The notes: generated by a model from the letters alone, not told the origin. Positions 34,271-43,325 are shown, counted from the first letter of the stretch. The stretch: DNA of 64,000 bases from WRMS01 sp038562165 (GCA_038562165.1 JBCFAO010000019.1:3838-67837), one strand, 5' to 3'. Program-made: numbers and translations.

Positions 34271-34277
34271 TATCTCC

Positions 34278-34730
34278 TTACTTCTCCCCGTAAAAAGATA
34301 ATAAATTCCCTTTCAGCTCATCATAATACATCAAATGCCTGAGTTTTTGGGTAATTAGTCCCGTTAATTCCGGCCAGCAATCAGGCATCTCCCTGATAAA
34401 ATCCCGGCAACCCTGCTCCAGGATTTGATTGACTAAAGTCTGGTTCCAAGGAGTTTTAACCAAGCGGGCTTCTTTCTGCAAAAAAGACAAGTAGGCTATA
34501 CATTCCCAATATTCTTCAAAAGCCAAAAAAAGATGGTGCCAGCGCCATATAGGCTTTTGCCGCAAATATTGCACCACCATTTTTTTTACGGTGAAAAGGG
34601 GGATATCCTCCCCCCTTTTTTCCCGGTCAATATCCCCATCGCCGTCAAAGCAGGCTTCAAAGCCCAGACGGCGGCATAAACGCCAATGGGCAGGCCAAAA
34701 CTTGTGTTGTCTCCGCAGGCGAAAATCCAT
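34278..34730 (-). CDS. Hypothetical protein downstream of spoVAE
   Basis: 150 aa, rich in Trp, His, Tyr and Leu, with a predicted helical character and no signal peptide or membrane helix. It lies 23 nt after spoVAE in the same direction and is probably cotranscribed with spoVAD-spoVAE. I do not recognise a family. No strong SD is visible before the ATG. A role in spore biology is only an inference from position. Confidence 0.6.
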   Translation of the reverse strand: MDFRLRRQHKFWPAHWRLCRRLGFEACFDGDGDIDREKRGEDIPLFTVKKMVVQYLRQKPIWRWHHLFLAFEEYWECIAYLSFLQKEARLVKTPWNQTLVNQILEQGCRDFIREMPDCWPELTGLITQKLRHLMYYDELKGNLLSFYGEK

Positions 34731-34753
34731 AAAACTCCCCTGTTTTCTTTTCG

Positions 34754-35122
34754 TTAGCCTTTAGGGTTGCAGGTGGCTGCTATAACTACACCCATGATAA
34801 TGGCCACGGAAATACCGACGGCACCGGCCTTCAAGCCGCCGCCTATGGCTTGCAGGAAGCCTTCTTTAGCTCCTTCAATAGCGCCTTGAGCCATGGAGTG
34901 GCCAAAGCCCGATAAGGGTATCGCCGCCCCGGACCCGCCAAAATCGATGAGGGGCTTATAAAGCCCAAAGGCGCTGAGAATGGCTCCTCCAGTGACATAG
35001 CCAACTAAGACGTGGGCCGGCGTAACTTTGAAAGGCGTTAGATCCATAATCAACTGGCCGATAGCACAGATTGCCCCGCCGGTAATAAAGGCTTTCACAA
35101 AAATAGGCAGTATATCCGACAT
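34754..35122 (-). CDS. spoVAE: Stage V sporulation protein AE (SpoVAEB-type)
   Basis: 122-aa integral membrane protein of the SpoVA channel, which moves dipicolinic acid into the forespore and out during germination. Gly-rich transmembrane helices and the LSGFGHSMAQGAIEGA motif are characteristic of SpoVAEB. The ATG 35122 has AAAGGGGG upstream and follows the spoVAD stop with a 1-nt gap; the frame extends further upstream without family character. Confidence 0.9.
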   Translation of the reverse strand: MSDILPIFVKAFITGGAICAIGQLIMDLTPFKVTPAHVLVGYVTGGAILSAFGLYKPLIDFGGSGAAIPLSGFGHSMAQGAIEGAKEGFLQAIGGGLKAGAVGISVAIIMGVVIAATCNPKG

Positions 35123-35123
35123 G

Positions 35124-36146
35124 TTAATTCCCCCTTTCCAAGCAGACTGCATGAGCTATAGTAGGTATCGTTTCGCCTTGGAAAGAGGTAGCCGGTGACA
35201 GCAAAGCGCCGGTGCCCACAAAAAGAATACGGTTAAGGGGTTTATTCCAGCGGCCCTCTAAAAACAGAGGGCCAAAAACTACGGCAGAGCAGCCGCAGCC
35301 GCTGGCGCCGCTATGGGCATCCTGGGTTTCGTCGTAAATAAATAATCCGCAATCCGTAACCGGTTCTGGATTTAAATTAGCTTTTTGGAAAAAATCCAGC
35401 AAAACCTTATTGCCTAAGGAACCCAAATCGCCGGTAACGATACAATCATAGTCCGCCATTCCTCTATTCGTATCCGCAAAATGAGCCATAATCGTATCAA
35501 AAGCGGCGGGAGCCATAGCAGAACCCATATCATTGCTGTCTTGCACACCCAGATCATTAACCTTCCCTATGGTAGCCATAGTCAAACGCCAGCCGGCAGG
35601 GCTGCCGGTTTCAGAAGGGACCATAATATAGGCGCCGGCGCCGGTGACTGTCCATTGGGCGGTCATCGCTCTTTGACTGCCCAGCTCTGTAGGAAAGCGC
35701 AGCTCTTTTTCGGCGGAATTATGATGACTTACGGCCGCCACGCCAATTTTATCACCGTAACCGCCGTCAATCAATATCCCTGCCAGAGCCATTCCTTCCG
35801 CTAAGGTGGAACAGGCGCCGTAGAGGCCAAAAAAAGGTACGCCTAATTCTCTGGCGGTAAAGTTTGATGAAATAATCTGATTAAGCAGATCGCCGGCAAA
35901 AAGAAAGTCTAGATCCTGGGGCTGCCATCCCAATTTTGACAATACTAATTCCACACTGTACTGCATAAGCCGCTGCTCGGCCTTTTCCCAGGATTCCTGA
36001 CCTAATAACGGATCCTCACCTACCATATCAAAATAGCTTCCCATAGGGCCTTCCCCTTCCCTAGGGCCGGTTACCGTAGCCCAATTGAGGATCGCCGGCC
36101 GGTTGGGAAAAGAAATGGTCTGAGCGCCTACTTTCTTTAACGCCAT
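35124..36146 (-). CDS. spoVAD: Stage V sporulation protein AD
   Basis: About 340 aa, thiolase-fold protein that binds dipicolinic acid as the soluble SpoVA component. Family segments: GAQTISFPNRP at the N terminus, FFGLYGACSTLAE, VSHHNSAEKELRFPTE, and GCGCSAVV near the C terminus. ATG 36146 is preferred (AAAGGGATG upstream, family N terminus MALKKVG); the frame is open 11 codons further. A weak forespore-type promoter (GAATA, N18, CAGAATA; 36193-36222) lies upstream. spoVAE follows with a 1-nt gap; spoVAC is about 16 kb away. Confidence 0.93.
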   Translation of the reverse strand: MALKKVGAQTISFPNRPAILNWATVTGPREGEGPMGSYFDMVGEDPLLGQESWEKAEQRLMQYSVELVLSKLGWQPQDLDFLFAGDLLNQIISSNFTARELGVPFFGLYGACSTLAEGMALAGILIDGGYGDKIGVAAVSHHNSAEKELRFPTELGSQRAMTAQWTVTGAGAYIMVPSETGSPAGWRLTMATIGKVNDLGVQDSNDMGSAMAPAAFDTIMAHFADTNRGMADYDCIVTGDLGSLGNKVLLDFFQKANLNPEPVTDCGLFIYDETQDAHSGASGCGCSAVVFGPLFLEGRWNKPLNRILFVGTGALLSPATSFQGETIPTIAHAVCLERGN

Positions 36147-36223
36147 ATTATCATCCCTTTCCTCTGCAGTCACGCACATGACGCTTTTACGTTATTCTGC
36201 CTGGGAAAAGGATGAAATATTCA

Positions 36224-36919
36224 TTAATTATTCATTTCTACATCCGGCGGCACAACAAACAGACTTTCTGCCGGAGCGCCGGTCTGAATTTCCGTAAGCT
36301 CCAGACTGTACCAGCCGTTATCATCGGTACCGATGTATTTAACAGGCAAGCCTAGAGTTTTACTGACCCAGATTTTTAAAACGCCAAACTCATCTTCCGT
36401 CTCCACCACCTGGCAGGACAAGCCGGCTAAAACTTCTTCCCCCACTGTCTTGAAACGGTATACCTGCTCATTAAGCAAAGCTTCCGTATTGGGAACGAGA
36501 CCCATGTCATCACCGGCTTCCATCATCCGGTAGCCGATTTTTTCCGGGAGACTGTAATATACTGTGGACTGGCCGTCGCAAATGGATACGGATTGGCTGT
36601 CACCTTCCTGGGTAACCATCTTGACCAGATGATCCCGCTTGTAATATTCGTAGATAAATTCATTATTGCTGCTGTTAAATTTAGCGGTATAGCTGAGGTT
36701 TTGGATGTCGAGACCTTTGGACAAAAGAGCGTGAATCTCTTGGTGGTCCTTCTCCTTATCTTCTTCGGCATCGGTCACCGGTTCCGTATCCTCCGGCTGC
36801 GTCTCGGGATCGGTGACGGCAGGCAACGGAGAAACCGGCGTTTCGGCAGGCTTATTGCCACAGGCAGCTACAGTTAACAGAATAATAATCGCAAGCAGGT
36901 AAAAGCTTTTCTTTTTCAA
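36224..36919 (-). CDS. Lipoprotein with LolA-like fold
   Basis: About 231 aa with a Lys-rich N terminus, hydrophobic helix and lipobox (TVAAC), so it is a membrane-anchored lipoprotein. A Pro/Glu/Asp-rich linker of about 40 residues follows, then a domain with repeated beta-strands whose C terminus (LAGLSCQVVETED, WVSKTLGLPVKY) resembles LolA/sortin-type proteins. The start is TTG 36919, nine nt after AAGGAG; the longer frame from 36940 has its SD inside the coding region. Function unknown; probably senses or carries a hydrophobic ligand (inference from fold). Confidence 0.75.
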   Translation of the reverse strand: MKKKSFYLLAIIILLTVAACGNKPAETPVSPLPAVTDPETQPEDTEPVTDAEEDKEKDHQEIHALLSKGLDIQNLSYTAKFNSSNNEFIYEYYKRDHLVKMVTQEGDSQSVSICDGQSTVYYSLPEKIGYRMMEAGDDMGLVPNTEALLNEQVYRFKTVGEEVLAGLSCQVVETEDEFGVLKIWVSKTLGLPVKYIGTDDNGWYSLELTEIQTGAPAESLFVVPPDVEMNN

Positions 36920-37023
36920 AAAGGTCACTCTCCTTCCCAAATTTTATGATATCATGAAAAAATCCATTAGAAAAGCAAATCAAACTTAAATTATCATTAA
37001 GATTTTTAAATAAAAAGTAATAC

Positions 37024-37052
37024 TGGACAAAGGGCTCGATATATAGTATAAC
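37024..37052 (+). promoter_or_regulatory. Sigma-A promoter for ccpN-yqfL-ppdK
   Basis: -35 TGGACA (37024-37029), 17-nt spacer, -10 TATAAC (37047-37052). The leader to the inferred start at 37232 is about 170 nt and holds the 47-nt-spaced repeats. Confidence 0.55.
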
Positions 37053-37110
37053 ATTATTGTTGATTAAAGCGCAATTATGTCACCATATATTGTGCTCAGA
37101 TGTCCTAATT

Positions 37111-37216
37111 AGTACGCAGATGGTCTTACAGACTCAATCTGCTATCCGAAGATCCTTGGGGCGCAGATGGTCTTACAGACTCAATATGCTATCCGCAGTT
37201 ACTTAGTACGCAGATG
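37111..37216 (+). repeat. 47-nt-spaced direct repeats before ccpN, candidate operators
   Basis: CGCAGATGGTCTTACAGACT occurs at 37115 and 37162, with the copy extending on both sides (about 33 of 35 positions identical), and CGCAGATG starts again at 37209; the period is exactly 47. Each full unit contains the perfect inverted repeat GTCT-TAC-AGAC inside a larger GCAGAT/ATCTGC stem (perfect in unit 1). They lie between promoter and start codon, so autoregulatory operators or an RNA structure are both possible. Confidence 0.65.
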
Positions 37217-37231
37217 TAGGAGGTGAATTTT

Positions 37232-37861
37232 ATTTTACTGAGCAAGCGTCAGGAGGCTATTTTATCTTTAGTACAAAAGAAAGGCCCCATCACCGGCGAA
37301 GAAATCGGCGACGCTTTGGGATTGGCAAGGGCTACATTAAGGCCGGATCTGGCTTTTCTTACCCGCACAGGCATCATCGGCGCTAAACCCCGGGTAGGCT
37401 ATTATTATGATGGCAGGGGCATTCCCGACCAGATCAGCAGTAAATTGAATAAACTCATTGTCGGTGACTGGATGGGCGTACCTAAAGTTATTGACAGCAA
37501 GCTCTCCGTCTATGACGCTATCGTAGAAATGTTTATGCGGGATGTAGGCAGTTTATTTATTACAAACGCAGACGAAGGTTTAGTAGGTATCGTATCCCGA
37601 AAGGATTTGCTCCGGGCCAATATGGGCCAGGGAGATATCAAGCAGATGCCGGTTTCTCTGATTATGACCAGAATGCCCAATCTGATCACCTGCCAGCCTG
37701 AAGACACGCTGCTGTCGGCGGCCCAGAAGCTCCAGGATCACCAGATTGACAGTTTACCGGTGATCGGCAATGATCCGGTAAGCGGCGCCAAGACTCCACA
37801 GCCTTTGGGCAGGATCACCAAAACAACTATTGTCAAGGCCTTTGTGGGGTTGGGATCCTAA
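37232..37861 (+). CDS. ccpN: CcpN-type HTH-CBS transcriptional regulator, apparent ATT start
   Basis: About 209 aa: N-terminal winged helix (LSKRQEAIL, KKGPITGEEIG, ARATLRPDLAFL) followed by two CBS domains (about 75-205). In B. subtilis CcpN represses gluconeogenic genes and sits beside yqfL, the same order as here. The only canonical start, GTG 37223, lies inside the AGGAGGTGA SD; ATT 37232 is 8 nt after that SD and gives the family N terminus, so an AUU start is inferred. It probably controls the pyruvate/PEP genes downstream, and possibly itself through the upstream repeats. Confidence 0.85.
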   Translation: MLLSKRQEAILSLVQKKGPITGEEIGDALGLARATLRPDLAFLTRTGIIGAKPRVGYYYDGRGIPDQISSKLNKLIVGDWMGVPKVIDSKLSVYDAIVEMFMRDVGSLFITNADEGLVGIVSRKDLLRANMGQGDIKQMPVSLIMTRMPNLITCQPEDTLLSAAQKLQDHQIDSLPVIGNDPVSGAKTPQPLGRITKTTIVKAFVGLGS

Positions 37862-37914
37862 GAACCGTAAGGCACGATCAGGAGCTAAAATCGCTGAAAG
37901 GGATTGGTCTTTTC

Positions 37915-38727
37915 ATGTTAATTTTCGTTATTTCAGACTCCATCGGAGAAACAGGCACAAAAGTAATCCAGGCAGCTACCAGTCAATTTCCTATCGATAA
38001 TCTTGAAATCCGGCGTTTTCCTTTTGTCCGTGACGCCTACACCATCGACAAGGTATTTGAGGATTATCAGCGGGAAAACAGCAATCCGGCAAATGGTATG
38101 ATTGCGTTTACTCTGGTTTCTCCCGAACTGCGAGCCTATACGCTGAACAAAGGCAAAACATTAAATATCGTAACCATGGATATTCTGGGGCCTTTTATGG
38201 AACAGGTAGCCCGCATGCTTAACCTTGATCCCCGCTTGAAACCGGGACTGACCCACCAGATGGATCAGGCTTATTATAAACGGGTAGAGGCAATTGAATT
38301 CGCTATCAAATACGATGACGGCAAAGATAATAGCGGCCTGAAAGAAGCCGATGTGGTGCTGGTAGGAATATCCCGCACTTCCAAAACCCCTCTTTGCATG
38401 TATCTAGCCTATCAGGCCATCAAAGCCGCCAATGTTCCTTTAGTTCCAGAGACGTCAGTTCCCCAGGAATTGTTCCAATTACCCCGGTTTAAAGTTATTG
38501 GCCTTACTATTCAACCCGACGTCCTCCATTCCATCCGGGTAAACCGGCTGAAAGAAATGGGCCTTTATGAGGAAACCCATTACAGCAATATGGAGAGAAT
38601 ATTGAAAGAACTGGAGTACGGTCAGGAAATTATGAAAAAGCTTGGTTGCCCCGTCATTGATACCTCAAACAAAGCCATGGAAGAAACGGCAGGAAAAATA
38701 ATGCAAATCATGCAGAGGAGCGTGTAA
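37915..38727 (+). CDS. yqfL: Pyruvate phosphate dikinase regulatory protein (DUF299)
   Basis: 270-aa bifunctional kinase/pyrophosphorylase that inactivates PPDK by ADP-dependent phosphorylation of an active-site Thr and reactivates it by phosphorolysis. The N terminus FVISDSIGETG and the P-loop-like GISRTSKTPLCMYL are the diagnostic motifs, and the C-terminal GCPVIDTSNKA is also family-like. It sits 2 nt before ppdK, which settles the partner. AAAGGG lies upstream of the ATG. Confidence 0.95.
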   Translation: MLIFVISDSIGETGTKVIQAATSQFPIDNLEIRRFPFVRDAYTIDKVFEDYQRENSNPANGMIAFTLVSPELRAYTLNKGKTLNIVTMDILGPFMEQVARMLNLDPRLKPGLTHQMDQAYYKRVEAIEFAIKYDDGKDNSGLKEADVVLVGISRTSKTPLCMYLAYQAIKAANVPLVPETSVPQELFQLPRFKVIGLTIQPDVLHSIRVNRLKEMGLYEETHYSNMERILKELEYGQEIMKKLGCPVIDTSNKAMEETAGKIMQIMQRSV

Positions 38728-38729
38728 TT

Positions 38730-41372
38730 ATGACAGAACAGAAATTTGTGTATCTTTTTGAAGAAGGCCGGGCGGATATGAAGCTATTGCTGGGCGGCAA
38801 GGGCGCCAACCTGGCGGAAATGACCAACATCGGACTGCCCGTACCTCCCGGTTTAACTTTAACCACTGATACCTGCAAAGAATATTTTAAAGCCGGTAAA
38901 ACTTTCCCTGTCGGCATGGAAGCTCAATTATGGGAGAAGCTGGCCGTTATTGAAAAGAAAATCGGCAAGGTTTTCGGCGATGTCAAGGATCCTCTGCTGG
39001 TTTCCGTTCGTTCCGGCGCTCCCGTTTCCATGCCCGGCATGATGGATACAATTCTCAATTTAGGTCTCAACGACGATACGGTTGAAGGCCTCATTGCCGC
39101 CACCGGCAATCCCCGTTTTTCTCTGGACAGCTATCGCCGTTTTATCCAGATGTTTGGCGATGTGGTTATGGGTGTGGAGCATTATCAGTTTGAGCTGGCT
39201 TTGGAAGATCAGAAAAAAGCTCAAGGTGTTAAAGAAGATAAAGACCTTACCCCCGAATCCTTGCGGGCGCTGATTCAGACTTACAAGCAACTGGTCAAAA
39301 GAGAAAGCGGCGAAGAATTCCCCAGTGATCCCAAGAAACAATTGCTGAAAGCTATTGAAGCTGTGTTTGCTTCCTGGTATAACCCCCGGGCCGAGGTATA
39401 CCGCCGAATCAACAAAATTTCCGAAGATCTGGGAACTGCCGTTAACGTTCAATGTATGGTCTTCGGTAACATGGGCGACGATTCCGGTACCGGCGTCGCC
39501 TTCACCCGCAATCCCTCCACCGGCGAAAAAGCTCTTTACGGCGAATACCTGATGAACGCTCAAGGCGAGGACGTCGTGGCCGGCATCAGAACCCCCCAGC
39601 CCATCTCCAAGCTGGCGGCAGATTCCCCCGCTATCTACCAGCAGTTCCATGATATTTGCACCACTTTGGAAAACCATTACCGGGATATGCAGGATATCGA
39701 ATTCACCATTCAAAATCAGAAGCTGTATATGCTGCAGACAAGAAACGGCAAACGTACTGCTCAGGCGGCGGTCCAGGTAGCCGTAGACATGGTGTCCGAA
39801 GGCCTCATCACCAAGGAAGAAGCTATCATGCGGGTAGTTCCTGCCGATTTAGAACAAATGCTCCACCGCCGTATCGATCCCAAGGCTAAATTTGAAGTTT
39901 TGGCCACCGGCCTGCCTGCCTCTCCCGGCGCCGCCTGCGGTAAAATCGTTTTTGATGCCGACACTGCCCATGACCGGGGCAACGCCGGTGAAAAAGTGAT
40001 TCTGGTGCGGCCGGAAACCACTCCCGACGATATTCACGGTATCGTAATGGCTCAGGGAATCTTGACCAGCCGGGGCGGCATGACCAGCCACGCTGCCGTA
40101 GTAGCCAGAGGTATGGGCAAATGCTGCGTCTGCGGCTGCGATGCCCTGCAAATTGATTTGGTTAAGAAAACCGTTGCCGTAGGCGATATTCTCCTGAAAG
40201 AAAATGACTTGCTCTCTCTGGACGGCAGCACAGGCCGGGTAATCGTCGGCCAAGTGCCTTTAATCGATCCTGTCCTCAGCGGCGCTTTCCTCACCTTTCT
40301 GGAATGGGCCGACGATCTCCGGACCATGGGCGTTTATACTAATGCCGACACGCCGGAGGATGCTGCCAAGGCCCGGGAAATGGGGGCTGAAGGTATTGGC
40401 CTTTGCCGCACCGAACATATGTTCATGGCTCAGGACCGCCTGCCCATCATGCAGAAAATGATTATGGCGGATACGCTGGAACAGCGCAAAGCAGCTTTGG
40501 ATCAGCTTCTGCCCTTCCAGGAAGAGGATTTCTATGGCATTCTCAAAGCCATGGATGGTTTAGAAACCACCATCCGTTTGCTGGATCCCCCTCTCCATGA
40601 ATTCCTGCCTTCTTTGGAAAGCCTGGTAGTAGAGATTACCACCTTAAGACTTACGCAATGTGACGAGAAAAAATGCCAGGAGTTAGAAGCTTTACTTCAT
40701 AAGGTACGTTCTCTTCACGAAGCCAATCCCATGCTGGGCACCCGGGGCTGCCGGCTGGGTATCCGGTACCCCGAGATTTACCGCATGCAGGCCAAAGCAA
40801 TCTTCCAGGCTGCCGTCCGATTAAAGAAAGAAGGCTTTAATCCTAAGCCCCTGGTGGAGATTCCCTTGGTCATCGATCAAAAGGAACTGAGCATCCTGCG
40901 GCAGGCGATCAAGGAAGAAGCCGATACAGTCATGAAGGACAGCGGTTTAACTTTGGAATACCATGTAGGCGTCATGCTGGAACTGCCCCGGGCTTGCCTG
41001 ATGGCCGGCGAATTGGCTAAGGAAGCCGATTTCATGACCTTCGGCACCAATGATTTAACTCAAACCACCCTGGGCTTCAGCCGTGATGATGCTGAAGGCA
41101 AATTCTTAAGCGACTACCTTGACCAGAAAATCCTCAAGGAAAACCCCTTTGCCGTATTGGATACAACAGGCGTAGGCGAACTGATGGAGATTGCCATCAA
41201 CCGGGCCCGGGCAGCGAAGCCTGGTCTTTCCTTCGGTATCTGCGGCGAGCATGGCGGTGACCCTGCCTCCATCCACTTCTGCCAGAAGGCTAACCTCACC
41301 TTTGTTAGCTGCTCTCCCTTCCGGGTGCCGGTCGCCAGGTTGGCAGCGGCACAGGCGGCGCTGAAGGCGTAA
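38730..41372 (+). CDS. ppdK: Pyruvate, phosphate dikinase
   Basis: 880 aa, full length. Interconverts pyruvate, ATP and Pi with PEP, AMP and PPi. The N-terminal ATP-grasp domain starts GGKGANLAEM; the swivelling His domain carries the phosphorylated His and the regulatory Thr in GGMTSHAAVVARGMG near residue 455; the C-terminal PEP/pyruvate TIM barrel follows with FGTNDLTQTT and a GICGEHGG motif near the end. Third gene of the ccpN-yqfL-ppdK unit; a terminator follows at 41429. Confidence 0.97.
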   Translation: MTEQKFVYLFEEGRADMKLLLGGKGANLAEMTNIGLPVPPGLTLTTDTCKEYFKAGKTFPVGMEAQLWEKLAVIEKKIGKVFGDVKDPLLVSVRSGAPVSMPGMMDTILNLGLNDDTVEGLIAATGNPRFSLDSYRRFIQMFGDVVMGVEHYQFELALEDQKKAQGVKEDKDLTPESLRALIQTYKQLVKRESGEEFPSDPKKQLLKAIEAVFASWYNPRAEVYRRINKISEDLGTAVNVQCMVFGNMGDDSGTGVAFTRNPSTGEKALYGEYLMNAQGEDVVAGIRTPQPISKLAADSPAIYQQFHDICTTLENHYRDMQDIEFTIQNQKLYMLQTRNGKRTAQAAVQVAVDMVSEGLITKEEAIMRVVPADLEQMLHRRIDPKAKFEVLATGLPASPGAACGKIVFDADTAHDRGNAGEKVILVRPETTPDDIHGIVMAQGILTSRGGMTSHAAVVARGMGKCCVCGCDALQIDLVKKTVAVGDILLKENDLLSLDGSTGRVIVGQVPLIDPVLSGAFLTFLEWADDLRTMGVYTNADTPEDAAKAREMGAEGIGLCRTEHMFMAQDRLPIMQKMIMADTLEQRKAALDQLLPFQEEDFYGILKAMDGLETTIRLLDPPLHEFLPSLESLVVEITTLRLTQCDEKKCQELEALLHKVRSLHEANPMLGTRGCRLGIRYPEIYRMQAKAIFQAAVRLKKEGFNPKPLVEIPLVIDQKELSILRQAIKEEADTVMKDSGLTLEYHVGVMLELPRACLMAGELAKEADFMTFGTNDLTQTTLGFSRDDAEGKFLSDYLDQKILKENPFAVLDTTGVGELMEIAINRARAAKPGLSFGICGEHGGDPASIHFCQKANLTFVSCSPFRVPVARLAAAQAALKA

Positions 41373-41428
41373 GAATCAATTAAGCCGTAATCAGAGGGTG
41401 TGTCTCAAAACAGCACTGAAAAGAGCTG

Positions 41429-41450
41429 AGGAGGGGCACCCTCCTTTTTT
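41429..41450 (+). terminator. Terminator of ppdK
   Basis: Seven-bp stem AGGAGGG/CCCTCCT (41429-41435 with 41439-41445) with a 3-nt loop and a T6 tail, about 57 nt after the ppdK stop. A larger alternative pairing (GAGGGTG/CACCCTC) overlaps it. Confidence 0.8.
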
Positions 41451-41561
41451 GTTTTTCGCTCTTTTCGGTATTCGCCAAGGGCCCACTAACAGCAGTACCG
41501 GCAGTCATCGCTGCATTGTTCTATTGCCGCGTCGCCGGCCAATGCTCCATGAATTCTTCAA
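41451..41561. other. Intergenic, no gene seen
   Basis: Short stretch between two terminators; no ORF with an SD and no promoter that I can defend. Confidence 0.3.
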
Positions 41562-41605
41562 AAAACCCAGCGGATAATTAAAATGATTATCCATTGGGTT
41601 TTGTT
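41562..41605. terminator. Strong hairpin, probable bidirectional terminator
   Basis: AAAACCCA/TGGGTTTT (41562-41569 with 41595-41602) stacked on GGATAAT/ATTATCC (41572-41578 with 41586-41592), interrupted by a 2 by 2 internal loop, with T-rich sequence after it. It insulates the ClC gene from upstream. Confidence 0.75.
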
Positions 41606-41720
41606 ATTATGCTATAAAAACTTTAACGGTTTAAATATACTTTTCAACCGGAATATTCAAAAGGTGAAATTTCCCGACTAAACTGTTATAATATTTTTAT
41701 TAAAGGGGAGGATGAACAGG

Positions 41721-43277
41721 TTGGAAAAGGAAAGCACATCCAGAGTTTACAGGGTATTATCCGAACTAAACGAGATCAAATGGCGTCTTGCCCTTAACGG
41801 TATATTGTCCGGCATCATTATCGGTTTGCTGGTAGTCTTATATCGTTTCGGAATTGAATATGGAACTGAAACGGCATTACATATATATGACTTTTTAAAA
41901 TCGCAGCCCGCTATGATTTTACCATGGATTCTATTTGCTATTATTGCCGGGCTGTTTATTGCCTGGCTTATTAAATATGAGCCGATGGCCTCCGGAAGCG
42001 GAATTCCCCAGGTTGAGGGACAGTTAATCTACGGCTTAAGAATAAAATGGTATAGTGTTCTTTTGGTAAGATTTATCGGGGGGATATTATCATCAATATT
42101 TGGTCTCTCCCTTGGCAGGGAAGGCCCGTCAATACAGATAGGAGCGGCGGGAAGTCAGGCTTTATCCAAGAAGATAAGCAAAAACAAGCTTGAGGAAAAC
42201 TACCTAATGACAGGCGGAGCTGCCGCCGGCCTGGCCGCTGCCTTTAATGCGCCCCTTTCCGGTATTGTCTTTGCTCTTGAGGAAGTGCATAGAAGCTTTT
42301 CGGGGCTTATCCTTGTAGCTGCTACAACGGCCGCTTTAACGGCTGATGTAGTATCAAAATATTTTTTCGGACTCAAACCGGTTTTGAGTTTTATTGAAAC
42401 CTCGCCCTTATCAATTGACTATTATATCTGGCTTTTTCCATTAGGAATTCTCTCCGGTCTCGTCGGCGTATTGATGAATAAGGCTTTATTGAAGTTTCAA
42501 TTATATTATGCTAAGTTCCCCTGGTTTCTACGCCCGGCTATCGCATTATTGATTGCTGTCGCATGCGGGCTTTTCCTGCCTCAGGTTTTGGGCGGGGGTT
42601 CGAATTTAATTGAACTGGCTCAAAAAGCTGATAGTGACTTTAGAGTATTGCTTCTTTATCTCGCAGTAAAAATATTGTTTACATGCATATGCTTTGGCAG
42701 CGGCACCCCAGGAGGCATATTTTTGCCTATGCTGTCTGTCGGTGCTTTATCAGGAAGCTTAGTTGGCCTGATTGCCATAAAATTCGGATTGCCGGTAATT
42801 TATATAGCCGACTTCGCCGTTTGCGGCATGGCAGGCGTTTTATCCAGCTCGGTAAAAGCTCCTGTTACCAGCATTCTTTTGACTGCCGAAATGACCGGCT
42901 CCCTTACCCATCTGCTGCCTGTGGCCGCCTGTTCATTTATCGCTCTTTTTTTATCCGACATTTTAAAAACGACGCCGATTTACGAAGCTTTATTGCAGCG
43001 TATTGTTAGCAAACATGGGGAAACAACAAAAAATGATAAGGCCGGCAGCCTGCTTGAGATCCCCGTTGAATTTGGATGCCCGGTTTCGGGTAAACGGATA
43101 AGTGAAGTGAAATGGCCTCAAGGGGTTTTAATTGTCAGCATACGAAGAGGAGATAGAGATATAGTACCTGGCGGCAATACCGAAATCAAAGCAGGAGACT
43201 ATCTGATTGTTTTATCCTCCGAATCTACTTACAATGACATAAGCATCGGGATGAGAGATTTGTGCCATAGCAATTAA
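41721..43277 (+). CDS. ClC-family chloride channel/antiporter with C-terminal RCK_C-like domain
   Basis: About 518 aa. ClC core with the three selectivity signatures in order: GSGIPQVE, GREGPSIQ (gating Glu present) and GGIFLP. The GREGP form is the chloride type rather than the fluoride-specific CLC-F. The last ~70 residues (EIPVEFGCPVSGKRISEVKWP onwards) resemble a TrkA-C/RCK_C regulatory domain instead of the usual CBS pair. The ATG at 41712 touches the SD; TTG 41721, nine nt after GGGGAGG, is the likelier start. It is flanked by terminators upstream and its own promoter region, so is a single gene. Confidence 0.9.
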   Translation: MEKESTSRVYRVLSELNEIKWRLALNGILSGIIIGLLVVLYRFGIEYGTETALHIYDFLKSQPAMILPWILFAIIAGLFIAWLIKYEPMASGSGIPQVEGQLIYGLRIKWYSVLLVRFIGGILSSIFGLSLGREGPSIQIGAAGSQALSKKISKNKLEENYLMTGGAAAGLAAAFNAPLSGIVFALEEVHRSFSGLILVAATTAALTADVVSKYFFGLKPVLSFIETSPLSIDYYIWLFPLGILSGLVGVLMNKALLKFQLYYAKFPWFLRPAIALLIAVACGLFLPQVLGGGSNLIELAQKADSDFRVLLLYLAVKILFTCICFGSGTPGGIFLPMLSVGALSGSLVGLIAIKFGLPVIYIADFAVCGMAGVLSSSVKAPVTSILLTAEMTGSLTHLLPVAACSFIALFLSDILKTTPIYEALLQRIVSKHGETTKNDKAGSLLEIPVEFGCPVSGKRISEVKWPQGVLIVSIRRGDRDIVPGGNTEIKAGDYLIVLSSESTYNDISIGMRDLCHSN

Positions 43278-43325
43278 TACCAAATATCAGTTTCTTACCT
43301 GGATTTAATTGTATTTATCATAACC

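Noticed and set aside
37111..37216. Direct repeats considered as a CRISPR array
   Set aside because: Only two full and one partial copies, no variable spacers of CRISPR kind, no cas genes; they sit between a promoter and a start codon.
39060..39713. A 217-codon minus-strand frame inside ppdK
   Set aside because: It lies entirely opposite the conserved ATP-grasp domain of ppdK, with no SD or promoter.
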